A DNA stretch of 37,800 nucleotides from Micromonospora thermarum (lineage in GTDB: Bacteria > Actinomycetota > Actinomycetes > Mycobacteriales > Micromonosporaceae), in assembly GCF_012034245.1 (NCBI RefSeq), contig NZ_JAATEO010000042.1, forward strand, positions 1-37,800, written 5' to 3'. A program made the translations under genes and the position numbers. Under the pieces are notes generated by a model. That model saw only the letters and a program-made list of their open reading frames with translations. It did no database searches and had not been told where the DNA came from. Positions 1 to 7,911 of the stretch are shown one piece after another. Numbering within the stretch: the stretch's first letter is position 1; every line of letters begins with the position of its first letter.

Positions 1-271
1 ACATCCGCACGAGGTCGCGTCCGGCGAGCAGGATCCGCCCGGAGATCCGGCTCCGGCGGGGGTCGTGCAGGCCGAGGATCGCCAGGGACGTCACGCTCTT
101 GCCCGAGCCGGACTCCCCCACGATCCCCAGCGTGCGCCCCTGCTCGACGGTGAACGACACGCCGTCGACCGCCCGGACCACGCCGTCGGTGGTGTCGAAC
201 CACACCCGCAGGTCCTCCACCTGGAGGTAGGGGCCCGGCCGGCGGCCGGCCGGCACGGTGCTGGTGGTCAT
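1..271 (-). CDS. Oligopeptide ABC transporter ATP-binding protein, N-terminal part (cut by window edge)
   Basis: This is the ATPase that powers dipeptide/oligopeptide import with the permeases and binding protein encoded just upstream. Only the first 90 residues are visible, and the gene runs off the left edge. The ATG at 271 gives a start MTTSTVPAG, a typical ABC beta-sheet region and a Walker A motif GESGSGKS at about residues 52-59, followed by SLAILGL, as in DppD/OppD. It starts 14 bases after the permease stop, so the two are translated from one message. Walker B and the C-terminal oligopeptide-ATPase extension lie outside the window. A nickel or other OppD-like specificity cannot be excluded from this fragment. 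Confidence 0.9.
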   Translation of the reverse strand, partial: MTTSTVPAGRRPGPYLQVEDLRVWFDTTDGVVRAVDGVSFTVEQGRTLGIVGESGSGKSVTSLAILGLHDPRRSRISGRILLAGRDLVRM

Positions 272-285
272 CTGGTCTCCCCTCA

Positions 286-1275
286 TCAGCTCAGCCGCAC
301 CCGTGGGTCGATGACCGCGTACAGCACGTCGACGACGATGTTGGCGATCACGATGAAGATGGCGGCCAGCAGCACGGTGGCCATGACCACCGGCAGGTTC
401 AGGAACTGCACGGCCTCGACGGTGGCCTTGCCGAGACCCTGCAGGCCGAAGATGGTCTCGGTGATGAACGTGCCGCCCAGTGCGGTGCCGACGTCGAGGC
501 CGGCGATGGTCACGATCGGGGTGATCGCGGCCCGCAGGGCGTGCCGGGTGTGGACCCGGCGCAGCGGCAGGCCCTTGGCGCGGGCCGTCCGGACGAAGTC
601 CTCGGACAGGGTCTCCAGCATCTGCGCGCGGGACAGCCGCGCGTACAGCGCCGAGTTGAGGAAGCCCAGCGTCATCCAGGGCAGCAGGAGGCCCAGCGCC
701 CACTTCGCCGGGTTCTCGGTCAGCGGCGTGTAGGTCGGGAAGGGCAGCAGGCCGGTCGCGTACACGAGGAGGTAGAGCAGGATGAGGCCGAAGAAGTAGA
801 CCTGCATGGACGCCCCGGCCAGGCTGACCCCGATGGCGAGGCGGTCGAAGACCGTGCCGCGGCGCAGCGCGGAGATCATGCCCAGCGTCACACCGAGCAG
901 GATCCAGATCGCCGCCGCGCCGAAGACGATGCTGAAGGTGACCGGTGCGCGCTGGGTGACGATCTCGGTCACCGGCTGGTCGTTGCGGAACGAGTACCCC
1001 AGGCACGGGGCCGGGCACTCGCGTTCGAAGTCGCCCGAGCCGAAGGTACGTCCGACGAAGATCCCGCTGACGACGTTGGCGTACTGCTCCGGCAGCGGAT
1101 CACGGATGCCCAGCCGCTCCTCCACCTGGGCGATGTCCTCGGCGGTGCAGTTCTTGCCGCACATCACCTTGGCCGGGCTGCTCGGCACCGCGAAGAAGAG
1201 CCCGAAGGTGACCAGGCTGATGACAATGAGGGTGACGACCGCGACGAGCAGCCGCCGGACGATGAAACGGAACAT
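286..1275 (-). CDS. Oligopeptide ABC transporter permease, DppB type
   Basis: This inner-membrane permease forms half of the peptide translocation pore. The 329-residue protein begins MFRFIVRRLL, with the N-terminal helix typical of DppB/OppB. It has an extracytoplasmic segment with four cysteines (MCGKNC near residue 40 and CPAPC near 90), then five further membrane segments and the EAA loop that docks to the ATPase (DFVRTARAKGLPLRRV). The ATG at 1275 was chosen over an upstream in-frame start at 1335 because a GAGAGG SD precedes it and the membrane helix then starts at once. It lies between the binding-protein and ATPase genes in the operon. The cysteines suggest disulfides outside the membrane, which is an inference. 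Confidence 0.92.
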   Translation of the reverse strand: MFRFIVRRLLVAVVTLIVISLVTFGLFFAVPSSPAKVMCGKNCTAEDIAQVEERLGIRDPLPEQYANVVSGIFVGRTFGSGDFERECPAPCLGYSFRNDQPVTEIVTQRAPVTFSIVFGAAAIWILLGVTLGMISALRRGTVFDRLAIGVSLAGASMQVYFFGLILLYLLVYATGLLPFPTYTPLTENPAKWALGLLLPWMTLGFLNSALYARLSRAQMLETLSEDFVRTARAKGLPLRRVHTRHALRAAITPIVTIAGLDVGTALGGTFITETIFGLQGLGKATVEAVQFLNLPVVMATVLLAAIFIVIANIVVDVLYAVIDPRVRLS

Positions 1276-1331
1276 CCGTCGAACCTCTCGGGCTGTGGTG
1301 GGGAGCGGCCGAGGCCGCTCCCCACCCGGTG

Positions 1332-3083
1332 TCACTGCTTGACGTAGATGGTGTTGACCTGGATGGCGCCGAAGGCGTCGCTCAGGAAGGCGTTGCCGAC
1401 CTTGGAGCCGTGCAGCACGTACGTGGCGTCGTAGTAGACCGGGATGACCGGCACGTGCTCACGCATGATCTTCTCGTCGAGCTTCATCCACTCGGCGTCC
1501 TGCTCGGCGGCGGGCAGCTTCCGCACCCGGTCGACCTCGGCGCTGATTCCCGGGTCGTTGAGGTAGGAGAGGTTGTTGTTCCCCTCCGGCCCGATCTCCC
1601 GGCCGTCGTAGAGCGGCGGGATGATGGTCGAGCCGGTCGGCCAGTCCGAGCCCCAGCCGCCCAGGTACAGGTCGTACGGGTTGTTCTTCCGGCCGATCTC
1701 GTCGTAGTAGCTCGACGACTCGATCGACTTCATCGTGATCTTGAAGCCCCGCTCGGTGAGGCTCTTCCGGATCGCCTCGGCCTGCTGGGTGCGCAGCTCG
1801 GTGTTGGCGTGTGCCAGCACCAGCTCCGGCGTCCGGCCGCCCAGCAGTTCCTTGGCCTTCTGTGCGTCGCCGGTGGGCGGCGTGCCGAACACGTCGTACT
1901 GCTTCCAGCCGGCCGTGGTTGGCGACATCAGCGTGGTGGCCGGCGTGCCGGCGGCCTGGCCACCGATCGCCTTGAGCGCCGCGTCCTTGTCCAACGCGTA
2001 GTTCAGCGCCTTGCGCACGTTGAGGTCGGAGACCCGCTGGGTGTTGATGTTGAGCACCCAGGTGTACTGCGTCGGGCCCTTGACCACCCGCTCCGCCACT
2101 GGGCCGGACGTGGTGCGGGGCAGCACCGCGGGCGGCACGTCGGTCCAGGTGAACGCGGTCTGGTCGGCGGGGGCGTCGGCGACGAGACGCTCGGCGATCT
2201 GCGCCGCCTCCAGGCCGAACGTGAACCGGAAGCCGTCCGGGTACGCGGTGCGCAGCGGGTCGCTGTTCGGGTCCCAGTTCGGGTTGCGCTCCAGCTCCAG
2301 CGCCACGTCCCGCTGGTACGACTTCACCTTGTACGGTCCCGAGGAGAAGGGCCGCAGGTCGTAGTTGGTCCTGGTGTCCTTGGCCGCGGGCACCGGCGCG
2401 GTGGTGGCCATCGCCGCGGCGTACGGCATGTCGCAGTGCGGCTCGGCGAAGGTGAACCGGATGGTCTTGTCGTCCGGGGTCTCGACCCCGTCCGGGGCCG
2501 GCTTTCCGCCGTCGTACGGTCCCTTGTAGGTGGCGTTGTACTCGCCACCCGGATAGAGCCACTGCTGGATGTAGTGGGGCCCCTCGTTGAGCTGCGGGGC
2601 GAAGGACCGCGCGACGCCGTACGCGACGTCCTTCGAGGTGACCGGCGAGCCGTCCTCGTACTTCAGCCCGTCGCGGAGGGTGAACTCCCAGACCTTGCAG
2701 TCCCCGTTGACGTCCTTGCCGGGATCCTTGGCCAGGTCGCCCACGAGGAGCATCTCGCCGGTGCCGTTCTCCTTGTAGCCGGTCAGCGACCGGTAGATCA
2801 GGCCGCCGGTCAACTGCTGGACGTTGACGTAGTTGCGGGCCGGGTCGAGGTGCTCGAAGTCGAACTCCCGCAGGACGGTGATGGTCCCGCCCTTCGTGGC
2901 GCCCTCGACGGCCGCCGCCGGACCCTGGTTGTCGGCCGCCTCGTACGAGATCGAACCGGTCTGGGTCTTCGCCTCCTCGTTACCGGTGCCGGTGCCACCG
3001 TCCTCGGTGGTCCGGGTGCAGCCGGTGGCGACCAGCGCCACGGACAGGACACCGATCGACAGTGTCCGGACTTTTCTACGCAC
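1332..3083 (-). CDS. Oligopeptide ABC transporter substrate-binding lipoprotein (SBP family 5)
   Basis: This extracytoplasmic lipoprotein captures peptides and delivers them to the permease pair. The 583-residue protein starts at a GTG (3083) with AGGGAG upstream. It has a lipoprotein signal with lipobox VATGC, so Cys22 would be lipidated. The mature part is a full-length SBP_bac_5 domain with the family landmarks LRDGLKYEDGSPVTSKDVAYG, FTFAEPHCDMPY and the C-terminal region around VPVIPVYYDATYVLHG. It sits between the two permease genes, which is unusual because the binding protein often comes first. The ligand cannot be told from sequence; DppA, OppA or other peptide classes are all possible. 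Confidence 0.93.
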   Translation of the reverse strand: MRRKVRTLSIGVLSVALVATGCTRTTEDGGTGTGNEEAKTQTGSISYEAADNQGPAAAVEGATKGGTITVLREFDFEHLDPARNYVNVQQLTGGLIYRSLTGYKENGTGEMLLVGDLAKDPGKDVNGDCKVWEFTLRDGLKYEDGSPVTSKDVAYGVARSFAPQLNEGPHYIQQWLYPGGEYNATYKGPYDGGKPAPDGVETPDDKTIRFTFAEPHCDMPYAAAMATTAPVPAAKDTRTNYDLRPFSSGPYKVKSYQRDVALELERNPNWDPNSDPLRTAYPDGFRFTFGLEAAQIAERLVADAPADQTAFTWTDVPPAVLPRTTSGPVAERVVKGPTQYTWVLNINTQRVSDLNVRKALNYALDKDAALKAIGGQAAGTPATTLMSPTTAGWKQYDVFGTPPTGDAQKAKELLGGRTPELVLAHANTELRTQQAEAIRKSLTERGFKITMKSIESSSYYDEIGRKNNPYDLYLGGWGSDWPTGSTIIPPLYDGREIGPEGNNNLSYLNDPGISAEVDRVRKLPAAEQDAEWMKLDEKIMREHVPVIPVYYDATYVLHGSKVGNAFLSDAFGAIQVNTIYVKQ

Positions 3084-3163
3084 GGTGCTTCTCCCTTCCC
3101 GCCCGGCCCGGGCCGTGCGAGGCCCGCCGTCCGCCGGGCGAACGGTTGGTGATCGGATTTCGG

Positions 3164-4201
3164 TTACCGGGTGGACCGGGGATCCAGGGCGTCCCGCAGC
3201 GCGTCACCGAAAAGGTTGAACGCCAGGACCAGAATGAAGATCGTCAATCCGGGAAAGAGCGTGTACCACGGGTCGCTCGCCACGTAGCCGATGCTGTTGT
3301 AGATCATGCGACCCAGATCCGGGGTGGGCTCGGTGACGCCGATGTTGACGAACGCCAGGGCCGCCTCGATGGCGATGAACTGCGGCACGTTCAGCGACAG
3401 GGTGACCAGGATCGGCGCCCAGATGTTCGGCAGGAACTGGCGCACCAGGAGGTGGCCGGTCCCGGCGCCGGCGGCCCGCGCGGCGTCGACGAACTCCCGC
3501 TCCCGCAGCGAGATGACCTGGCCACGGACGAGCCGCGCGGTGTACGTCCAACTGAACAGCCCGAACGTGGCCACGATGAGGGCGATCCGGAAGCTCGGCG
3601 GGGGCGCCTCCCGCTCGGTGAAGAACCGGTCCTCGACGATCGGGATGACCGCGAGGGCGAAGATGAGGAACGGAAACGCCAGGGTCACGTCGATGAACCA
3701 GTTGATGAGGCTGTCGAGCCAGCCCCGGGCATAGCCGGCGACAATGCCGACGGCCACTCCGATCAGCGACGCCAGCAACGCCGAGACGAAGGCGATGAAC
3801 AATGACGTACGCAGACCGTAGAGCAGTTGCATGAGGATGTCCCGGCCGCTGCCCGGTTCGAGTCCGAGCAAATGGTCGGCGCTGATCCCGCCGGCGTAGC
3901 CGAGCGGCATCCCGAAATCGTTCAACCGGTCGACGAACTTGTCCGTCGGATCGATGCCGGTCAGCCACTTCAGCAGCGGGGCGGCCAGCGCCACGATCAT
4001 GGCGACCACCAGGGTGACCGCGCTGAGCAACGCGGTCCGGTCCCGCCTCAGCCGGAGCCAGGCTAGCTGGCCGGGCGAGCGGCCGACGATGTCACGGCTC
4101 GCGGGGCCGACCGGTGTGTCGGCGGGCGAGTTCACCTCCGCCACCGGCTCGCTCGGCTCCCCCGCCAGGGAGAGGGACGGCGGGTGGGACATGTCGCTCA
4201 T
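3164..4201 (-). CDS. Oligopeptide ABC transporter permease, DppC type; first gene of the operon
   Basis: This is the second permease of the importer. The 345-residue protein has a Pro/Ser-rich cytoplasmic N-terminus of about 50 residues, then the OppC_N-type first helix and a BPD_transp_1 domain. Its EAA loop is FVDAARAAGAGTGHLLVRQF. Start choice: an in-frame ATG at 4231 has no SD, while the ATG at 4201 has GAGGGGG six bases upstream, so 4201 is preferred. The stop is 80 bases before the binding-protein start. As the most upstream gene, it presumably follows the operon promoter in 4202-4386, but I could not identify convincing -10/-35 boxes there. Confidence 0.92.
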   Translation of the reverse strand: MSDMSHPPSLSLAGEPSEPVAEVNSPADTPVGPASRDIVGRSPGQLAWLRLRRDRTALLSAVTLVVAMIVALAAPLLKWLTGIDPTDKFVDRLNDFGMPLGYAGGISADHLLGLEPGSGRDILMQLLYGLRTSLFIAFVSALLASLIGVAVGIVAGYARGWLDSLINWFIDVTLAFPFLIFALAVIPIVEDRFFTEREAPPPSFRIALIVATFGLFSWTYTARLVRGQVISLREREFVDAARAAGAGTGHLLVRQFLPNIWAPILVTLSLNVPQFIAIEAALAFVNIGVTEPTPDLGRMIYNSIGYVASDPWYTLFPGLTIFILVLAFNLFGDALRDALDPRSTR

Positions 4202-4386
4202 CGCGGGCCCCCTCGTCTGCGGAACTGCCATCTGCGCCGACGATAAGCGAATTCGAAAGGGTGGAAAGAATCGTTCAGATAACGACTGGATCGGTTGTCA
4301 TGGGTCCACAACGGTTTGGCAACGGCACCGGCACCTTGCCGTAACGGGGCCATTCCGTTGTCATCCGTTCGGCCACACCTGGGTCA

Positions 4387-4752
4387 ATGCGCAACGCGAC
4401 GGCCACCGATCAGGTTGTCATCCGCGCATTTCATTTCCGTGTCGGTTCCCCGCCCACGGCCCGTCCCCGGGGCATCCCGTCCCGGTCCGGGTCGGTAGAG
4501 CTGTGGCCGGGCATCCATCTCGAGGACCTGTACGTACGACCGGAGGCGCGCGGCGGCGTGGGACGCAGGTTGCTCGCCCACCTCGCCGCGCTGGCCGTCC
4601 GGCGCGGCTGCGCCCGCCTGGAGTGGTGGGTGCTGCGCACGAACGATCCCGCCCTACGGTTCTACCGCCGGCTGCGGGCCCGTTCCCTCGACGAGATCGA
4701 CGTGCTCCGCCTCGACGGAGACGCGCTCCGGACTCTCGCCGACGGCGCCTGA
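4387..4752 (+). pseudogene. GNAT acetyltransferase remnant, N-terminal domain deleted
   Basis: The C-terminal 80 residues are a clear GNAT half-domain of the GIYLEDLYV type: PGIHLEDLYVRPEARGGVGR (acetyl-CoA loop at about 42-60), LEWWVLRTNDPALRFY and the closing LDEIDVLRLDGDAL. Intact family members are about 160 residues and have roughly 80 residues of alpha/beta fold before this point. Here only 40 residues precede it. The first ten (MRNATATDQV) could be the true N-terminus, and the next thirty do not resemble the family. The gene has therefore lost its first strands and substrate-binding helices and is unlikely to be active. It overlaps, in the opposite direction, the last 99 bases of the lycopene cyclase ORF. 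Confidence 0.7.
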
Positions 4753-6033
4753 GCGGGCCGGAGCGGCGCCGGCCCCGTCCAGCCGACGAGGCCGGCCCAC
4801 CACCGGCTGCGGGACGGTCCAGGTCGCGGCCCGGCGGGACGGCACGAGGCGGTCCCGGAGCCGGGCGGCGGCGTCACCGGCGGTCGCGGCGACCATCGGC
4901 AGCAGGCGAGTCGAGCTCATCAGCGCGACCTCCTCGGCCGGGCTGGTGGCGCCGTCGAGGAAGCGCAGCACCCGCTCGGCCGGGTTGCGGTCGAAGAGCC
5001 GGTCGAAGAAGTCGGGGCCGCCGACGCCGCCCCGGTCCAGCGCCCGCAGCGCGACCGCGTCCATCCACCGGTGGCGGCGGGGGTACGCGGGCGCCGGCAC
5101 CGGCGGCCGGCCGGCGGCCAGCGCACGGGCGATCTGCTCGGCCTGGCGGTGCATGGCGGAGAACGTGAAGCCGGTCGACGGGCGGGCGGCGCCGCCGGCG
5201 GTGCCGAGGCGCACCACCCGGGGTGAGGGCCGGCGATCGAACGGGCCGTCGGTCATCGGGATCACCCCGTTCTCCACCTCCCGGACGGTCAGCCGGGCCG
5301 GGTCCAGCCCCAGCAGGTCCCGGTACGCGGCCAGCGCCGCGTCGTAGCCGGAGTCGGTGAGCAGACCGGGGGTGAACTCGGTGTACTCCACGAGCGCGTA
5401 CCGGTCGCTGACCGGGAGCACGTACCCGAAGGAGACGCCCCGGGCCGGCTGCGGGGTGCGGAAGTCCATCAGCACCGCCCGTCCCGGGTCGAAGACCGGC
5501 CGGTCGGCCTCGACCCACCAGCCGCGGAAGTGCTGGAGCCAGTTGGTGCGTCCCGGCCGCCGGGGTGGGCGGGGCCGTGAATCGAGGACCCAGGACGCCC
5601 GGAGCGTCGCGCCGCCCGCGTGCACGGTGACGCGTTCGCCGTCGTCGTCGAGGGCCTCCGCCGGGGCGACGACGCGGACCGCGTCGAGGCGCCGCTCGGC
5701 GGCGGCAGCCCGGTCGTAGACCGGGCCCGAGCGGAGCATGGCGTACCGCAGAGGGGCGAGGTCGAGGACGCGGCGCCGCGCCGGCCTGGCGACCTCGACC
5801 TGCGACCAGCTCGCCGTGAGCAGCGGATCGAGGTCGTCGTCGGGCCGGCCCCAGAACGCCCAGGTGCGGTCCTGGCCGCGGCGGCGCACCGGGTCGACGA
5901 CCGCGACCCGCAGGCCACGCACGCGTTGCCGGTCGAGGGCGGCGAGCACGAGCGACGCGGCACCCCCGCCGCCGACCAGGGCGAGGTCGACGTCGACGGG
6001 CGCGGAAGCGTGCACCGGTCCACGCTGCCACAC
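4654..6033 (-). CDS. Lycopene cyclase family flavoprotein (CrtY type)
   Basis: CrtY cyclases convert the linear ends of lycopene to beta-ionone rings with a reduced-FAD cofactor, acting at the membrane. Visible landmarks are the N-terminal dinucleotide motif DLALVGGGGAASL (about 16-28), the family signature DRTWAFWG (about 55-62), the LQHFRGWWVE block, MDFRTPQ, YVLPVSDRYALVEYTEF and the C-terminal RLGTAGGAARPSTGFTFS. The GTG at 6033 with CGGAG five bases upstream fits; a GTG at 6015 is an alternative. At 459 residues it is about 50 longer than usual. The last 33 codons are antisense to a GNAT remnant, so the natural stop may have been lost. No phytoene synthase or desaturase gene is nearby. 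Confidence 0.85.
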   Translation of the reverse strand: MWQRGPVHASAPVDVDLALVGGGGAASLVLAALDRQRVRGLRVAVVDPVRRRGQDRTWAFWGRPDDDLDPLLTASWSQVEVARPARRRVLDLAPLRYAMLRSGPVYDRAAAAERRLDAVRVVAPAEALDDDGERVTVHAGGATLRASWVLDSRPRPPRRPGRTNWLQHFRGWWVEADRPVFDPGRAVLMDFRTPQPARGVSFGYVLPVSDRYALVEYTEFTPGLLTDSGYDAALAAYRDLLGLDPARLTVREVENGVIPMTDGPFDRRPSPRVVRLGTAGGAARPSTGFTFSAMHRQAEQIARALAAGRPPVPAPAYPRRHRWMDAVALRALDRGGVGGPDFFDRLFDRNPAERVLRFLDGATSPAEEVALMSSTRLLPMVAATAGDAAARLRDRLVPSRRAATWTVPQPVVGRPRRLDGAGAAPARSGAVGESPERVSVEAEHVDLVEGTGPQPAVEP

Positions 6034-6525
6034 CGGCTCCGGGGGCCGGCCGGCGGCCTTGGTCCACTCCGTGCCGGCGGCATCGCGCGATCCCGGCGCG
6101 TGGGCACCGCGATGCCGCCGGCATCGAGTCGATCATCCGGCGGCAGCGGCGGCTGGCCCGAACTGCTGGCGAGCCTCAAGACCCTGCTGGAGACGGGACG
6201 ACCGCTACCCGAGCCGCAGCCCGCCCCGGCCGGCTGAGCGCGGGCGTTCCCGTCGATGCCGCCCGATTCCGGGCCATCGGCCCACCGGTGACCGCCCGAC
6301 CCCGGGTGGCAATCGGCGGGAGCAAGCGACGCGCACGCCCCGTCCCGGCATATCCGCTGCTCCCTCCGCCTCCCGGGTGGACACGTGACGGCAACGGGGA
6401 TTTCTCATTTTCACCGGATCGAGGGCCCAACCCTCCTAGTGTTGGGCACACCGGTGCTAGTCGCGGAGTTGGCCACCCGAACGACGTCCCACCCATCAGC
6501 GGACGAAAAGTGAGGGAAGACGCGT
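6034..6525. other. Intergenic region, no gene recognised; inverted repeat near its right end
   Basis: This is the shared upstream region of the cyclase (-) and the secreted wall protein (+). I see no protein family in any frame. The right 150 bases are less GC-rich and include an inverted repeat, GCCCAAC (6425-6431) and GTTGGGC (6441-6447) with a 9-base spacer. It lies about 80 bases before the ATG at 6526, in a good place for an operator or promoter element. No certain -35/-10 pair was found. Confidence 0.5.
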
Positions 6526-7017
6526 ATGAAGGCGAAGACAGTCCTCGTGTCGGCGGCGGTCGGCGTCGGCCTCGGCACGCTCCTGCTGCCCGGCGCCGCG
6601 TGGGCGCAGACGATCGTGTCCCCGTCCACCACACCGGTGGGCGGAACGGTCGTCCTCACCGCCACCACGTGCAACCCGAAGTCCGGCGACGCGATCTTCC
6701 GCGTCACCGGCCCCAACCGTGACATCAACGTCCGCTCCACGACAGCGGCGGCCGGCGGTGGGCTCAGCGCGGAACTCTTCACCGCCGGCTTCACCCTCGG
6801 CACGTACACGGTGACCGCAACCTGCGGCGACGGAAGCGCCGCCGGCACCGCCACGTTCACCGTCACCCCGATCGGCGGCGCGCAGGCCGGGGGCGGCACG
6901 CCCGGCGACCCCACCGGCTCCGTCGCCGCGGGCGTGGCGCTCCTCGGCTCGGCCGCCGGCGGCGCGCTCATCCTGGCCCGCCGCCGTCGGCACGCGGTCA
7001 CGGCCGCGACCGGCTGA
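6526..7017 (+). CDS. Small secreted protein with C-terminal membrane anchor, probable sortase substrate
   Basis: The 163-residue protein has a Sec signal peptide (cleavage likely after AWA, residue 27). A single Ig-like beta domain (about 28-115) contains two cysteines that could form a disulfide (TTCNP and ATCGD). A Gly/Pro-rich spacer, a hydrophobic stretch (about 132-151) and a basic tail ARRRRH follow. This is the layout of a cell-wall sorting signal, yet no LPXTG is present; the residues just before the helix are GGTPGDPTG. The ATG at 6526 has GAGGGAAG upstream. A class F sortase follows 90 bases downstream on the same strand, which supports a role as its substrate. The binding partner is unknown. 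Confidence 0.8.
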   Translation: MKAKTVLVSAAVGVGLGTLLLPGAAWAQTIVSPSTTPVGGTVVLTATTCNPKSGDAIFRVTGPNRDINVRSTTAAAGGGLSAELFTAGFTLGTYTVTATCGDGSAAGTATFTVTPIGGAQAGGGTPGDPTGSVAAGVALLGSAAGGALILARRRRHAVTAATG

Positions 7018-7107
7018 GGTCACCGGCCCGTCCATCCCTGGGTACGGGTGCCCGCCCGGCGAGCCGCCGGCGCGGGCACCCGGGCGACGCGCGTACGGAG
7101 GTGGGAC

Positions 7108-7713
7108 GTGTCCCGACGCCGGCCCGGCTGGGCGGTCCGGATGATCGCCGTGCTCGCCGCCGGCGGACTGGGCCTGCTGACCAGCGGACTTTCGACGTAC
7201 CCGCCCCGCCCGGACGACGTACCGGCCGGCGCGCGCCCGGCGACCCGGCTGCCGCCCCTGTCCCGGGCCGAACCGGTCGAGGTCCGGATCCCGACAATCG
7301 GTGTGCGGGCGCGGCTCGTACCGGTCGGCGCCGACGCCCGCGGGGAACTCGAGGTGCCGCCGCTGGACCGGCCGCAGATCGCCGGGTGGTACCGGCACGG
7401 CGTCACGCCCGGCGAGACCGGCAACGCCGTGCTCGTCGGCCACGTGGACACCGCCGCCGGTCCGGCGGTCTTCTTCGACCTGGGGCGGCTCCGCCCCGGA
7501 GACACCGTCCGCGTCACCCGCGCCGACCGGAGCGTCGCCACCTTCGCCGTCGACGGCGTCGCCGCGTACCCGAAGGACCGCTTCCCCACCGCCCTCGTCT
7601 ACGGCCCCAGTTCCGCCGCCGGCCTGCGTCTGGTCACCTGTGGCGGTCGTTTCGACCCCGACCGCCGCAGCTACGTCGACAACGTGATCGTCTCCGCCAC
7701 CCGGGTGCCGTGA
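7108..7713 (+). CDS. Class F sortase
   Basis: Sortases are membrane-anchored cysteine transpeptidases that cut a sorting motif and attach proteins to the cell wall. The 201-residue protein has an N-terminal signal anchor (about 10-30), a Pro-rich linker and a sortase domain starting at VEVRIPTIGVRARLVPVG. Visible catalytic residues are His112 (VGHVDT) and Cys178 (LVTCGG). The residue after Tyr in SYVDNVIV, where I recall an Arg in many relatives, is Val here; Arg186/Arg187 just before may serve instead, and this is uncertain. The GTG at 7108 is chosen because GGAGG lies six bases upstream. The gene just before it is the likely substrate. Confidence 0.9.
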   Translation: MSRRRPGWAVRMIAVLAAGGLGLLTSGLSTYPPRPDDVPAGARPATRLPPLSRAEPVEVRIPTIGVRARLVPVGADARGELEVPPLDRPQIAGWYRHGVTPGETGNAVLVGHVDTAAGPAVFFDLGRLRPGDTVRVTRADRSVATFAVDGVAAYPKDRFPTALVYGPSSAAGLRLVTCGGRFDPDRRSYVDNVIVSATRVP

Positions 7714-7778
7714 TCCGCATCGGGCCCACTCCGCGTACCGTGACGCGGCGGAGGAAGGGCGACGCGGAGGTGTGACGC

Positions 7779-7877
7779 ATGAGGCGCCGAGTGCGGGACC
7801 GGCTGGGCGCGCTCAATCTGATGGCCCTGGCGGCGTTCACCCTGTACCGGCTCTTCCGCCGCTCCGGCTGGCTCTGA
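7779..7877 (+). CDS. 32-residue hypothetical peptide downstream of the sortase
   Basis: This short ORF starts with ATG at 7779, has GGAGG eight bases upstream and ends with TGA at 7877. The product is basic at the start (MRRRVRDRLG), then has a short hydrophobic stretch (NLMALAAFTLYRLF) and ends RRSGWL, so it could lie along or across the membrane. It begins 65 bases after the sortase stop on the same strand. I do not recognise a family. The SD, start and composition support translation, but the length makes this tentative. Confidence 0.45.
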   Translation: MRRRVRDRLGALNLMALAAFTLYRLFRRSGWL

Positions 7878-7911
7878 GCCGACCTTCGCCCCGGCCGCCC
7901 GCGCGAGCGCC

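Noticed and set aside
6111..6237. Plus-strand frame ending GGWPELLASLKTLLETGRPL then PEPQPAPAG, which looks protein-like
   Set aside because: It has no SD, sits in the upstream region of the divergent cyclase, and another frame over the same bases looks equally plausible. No family was recognised.
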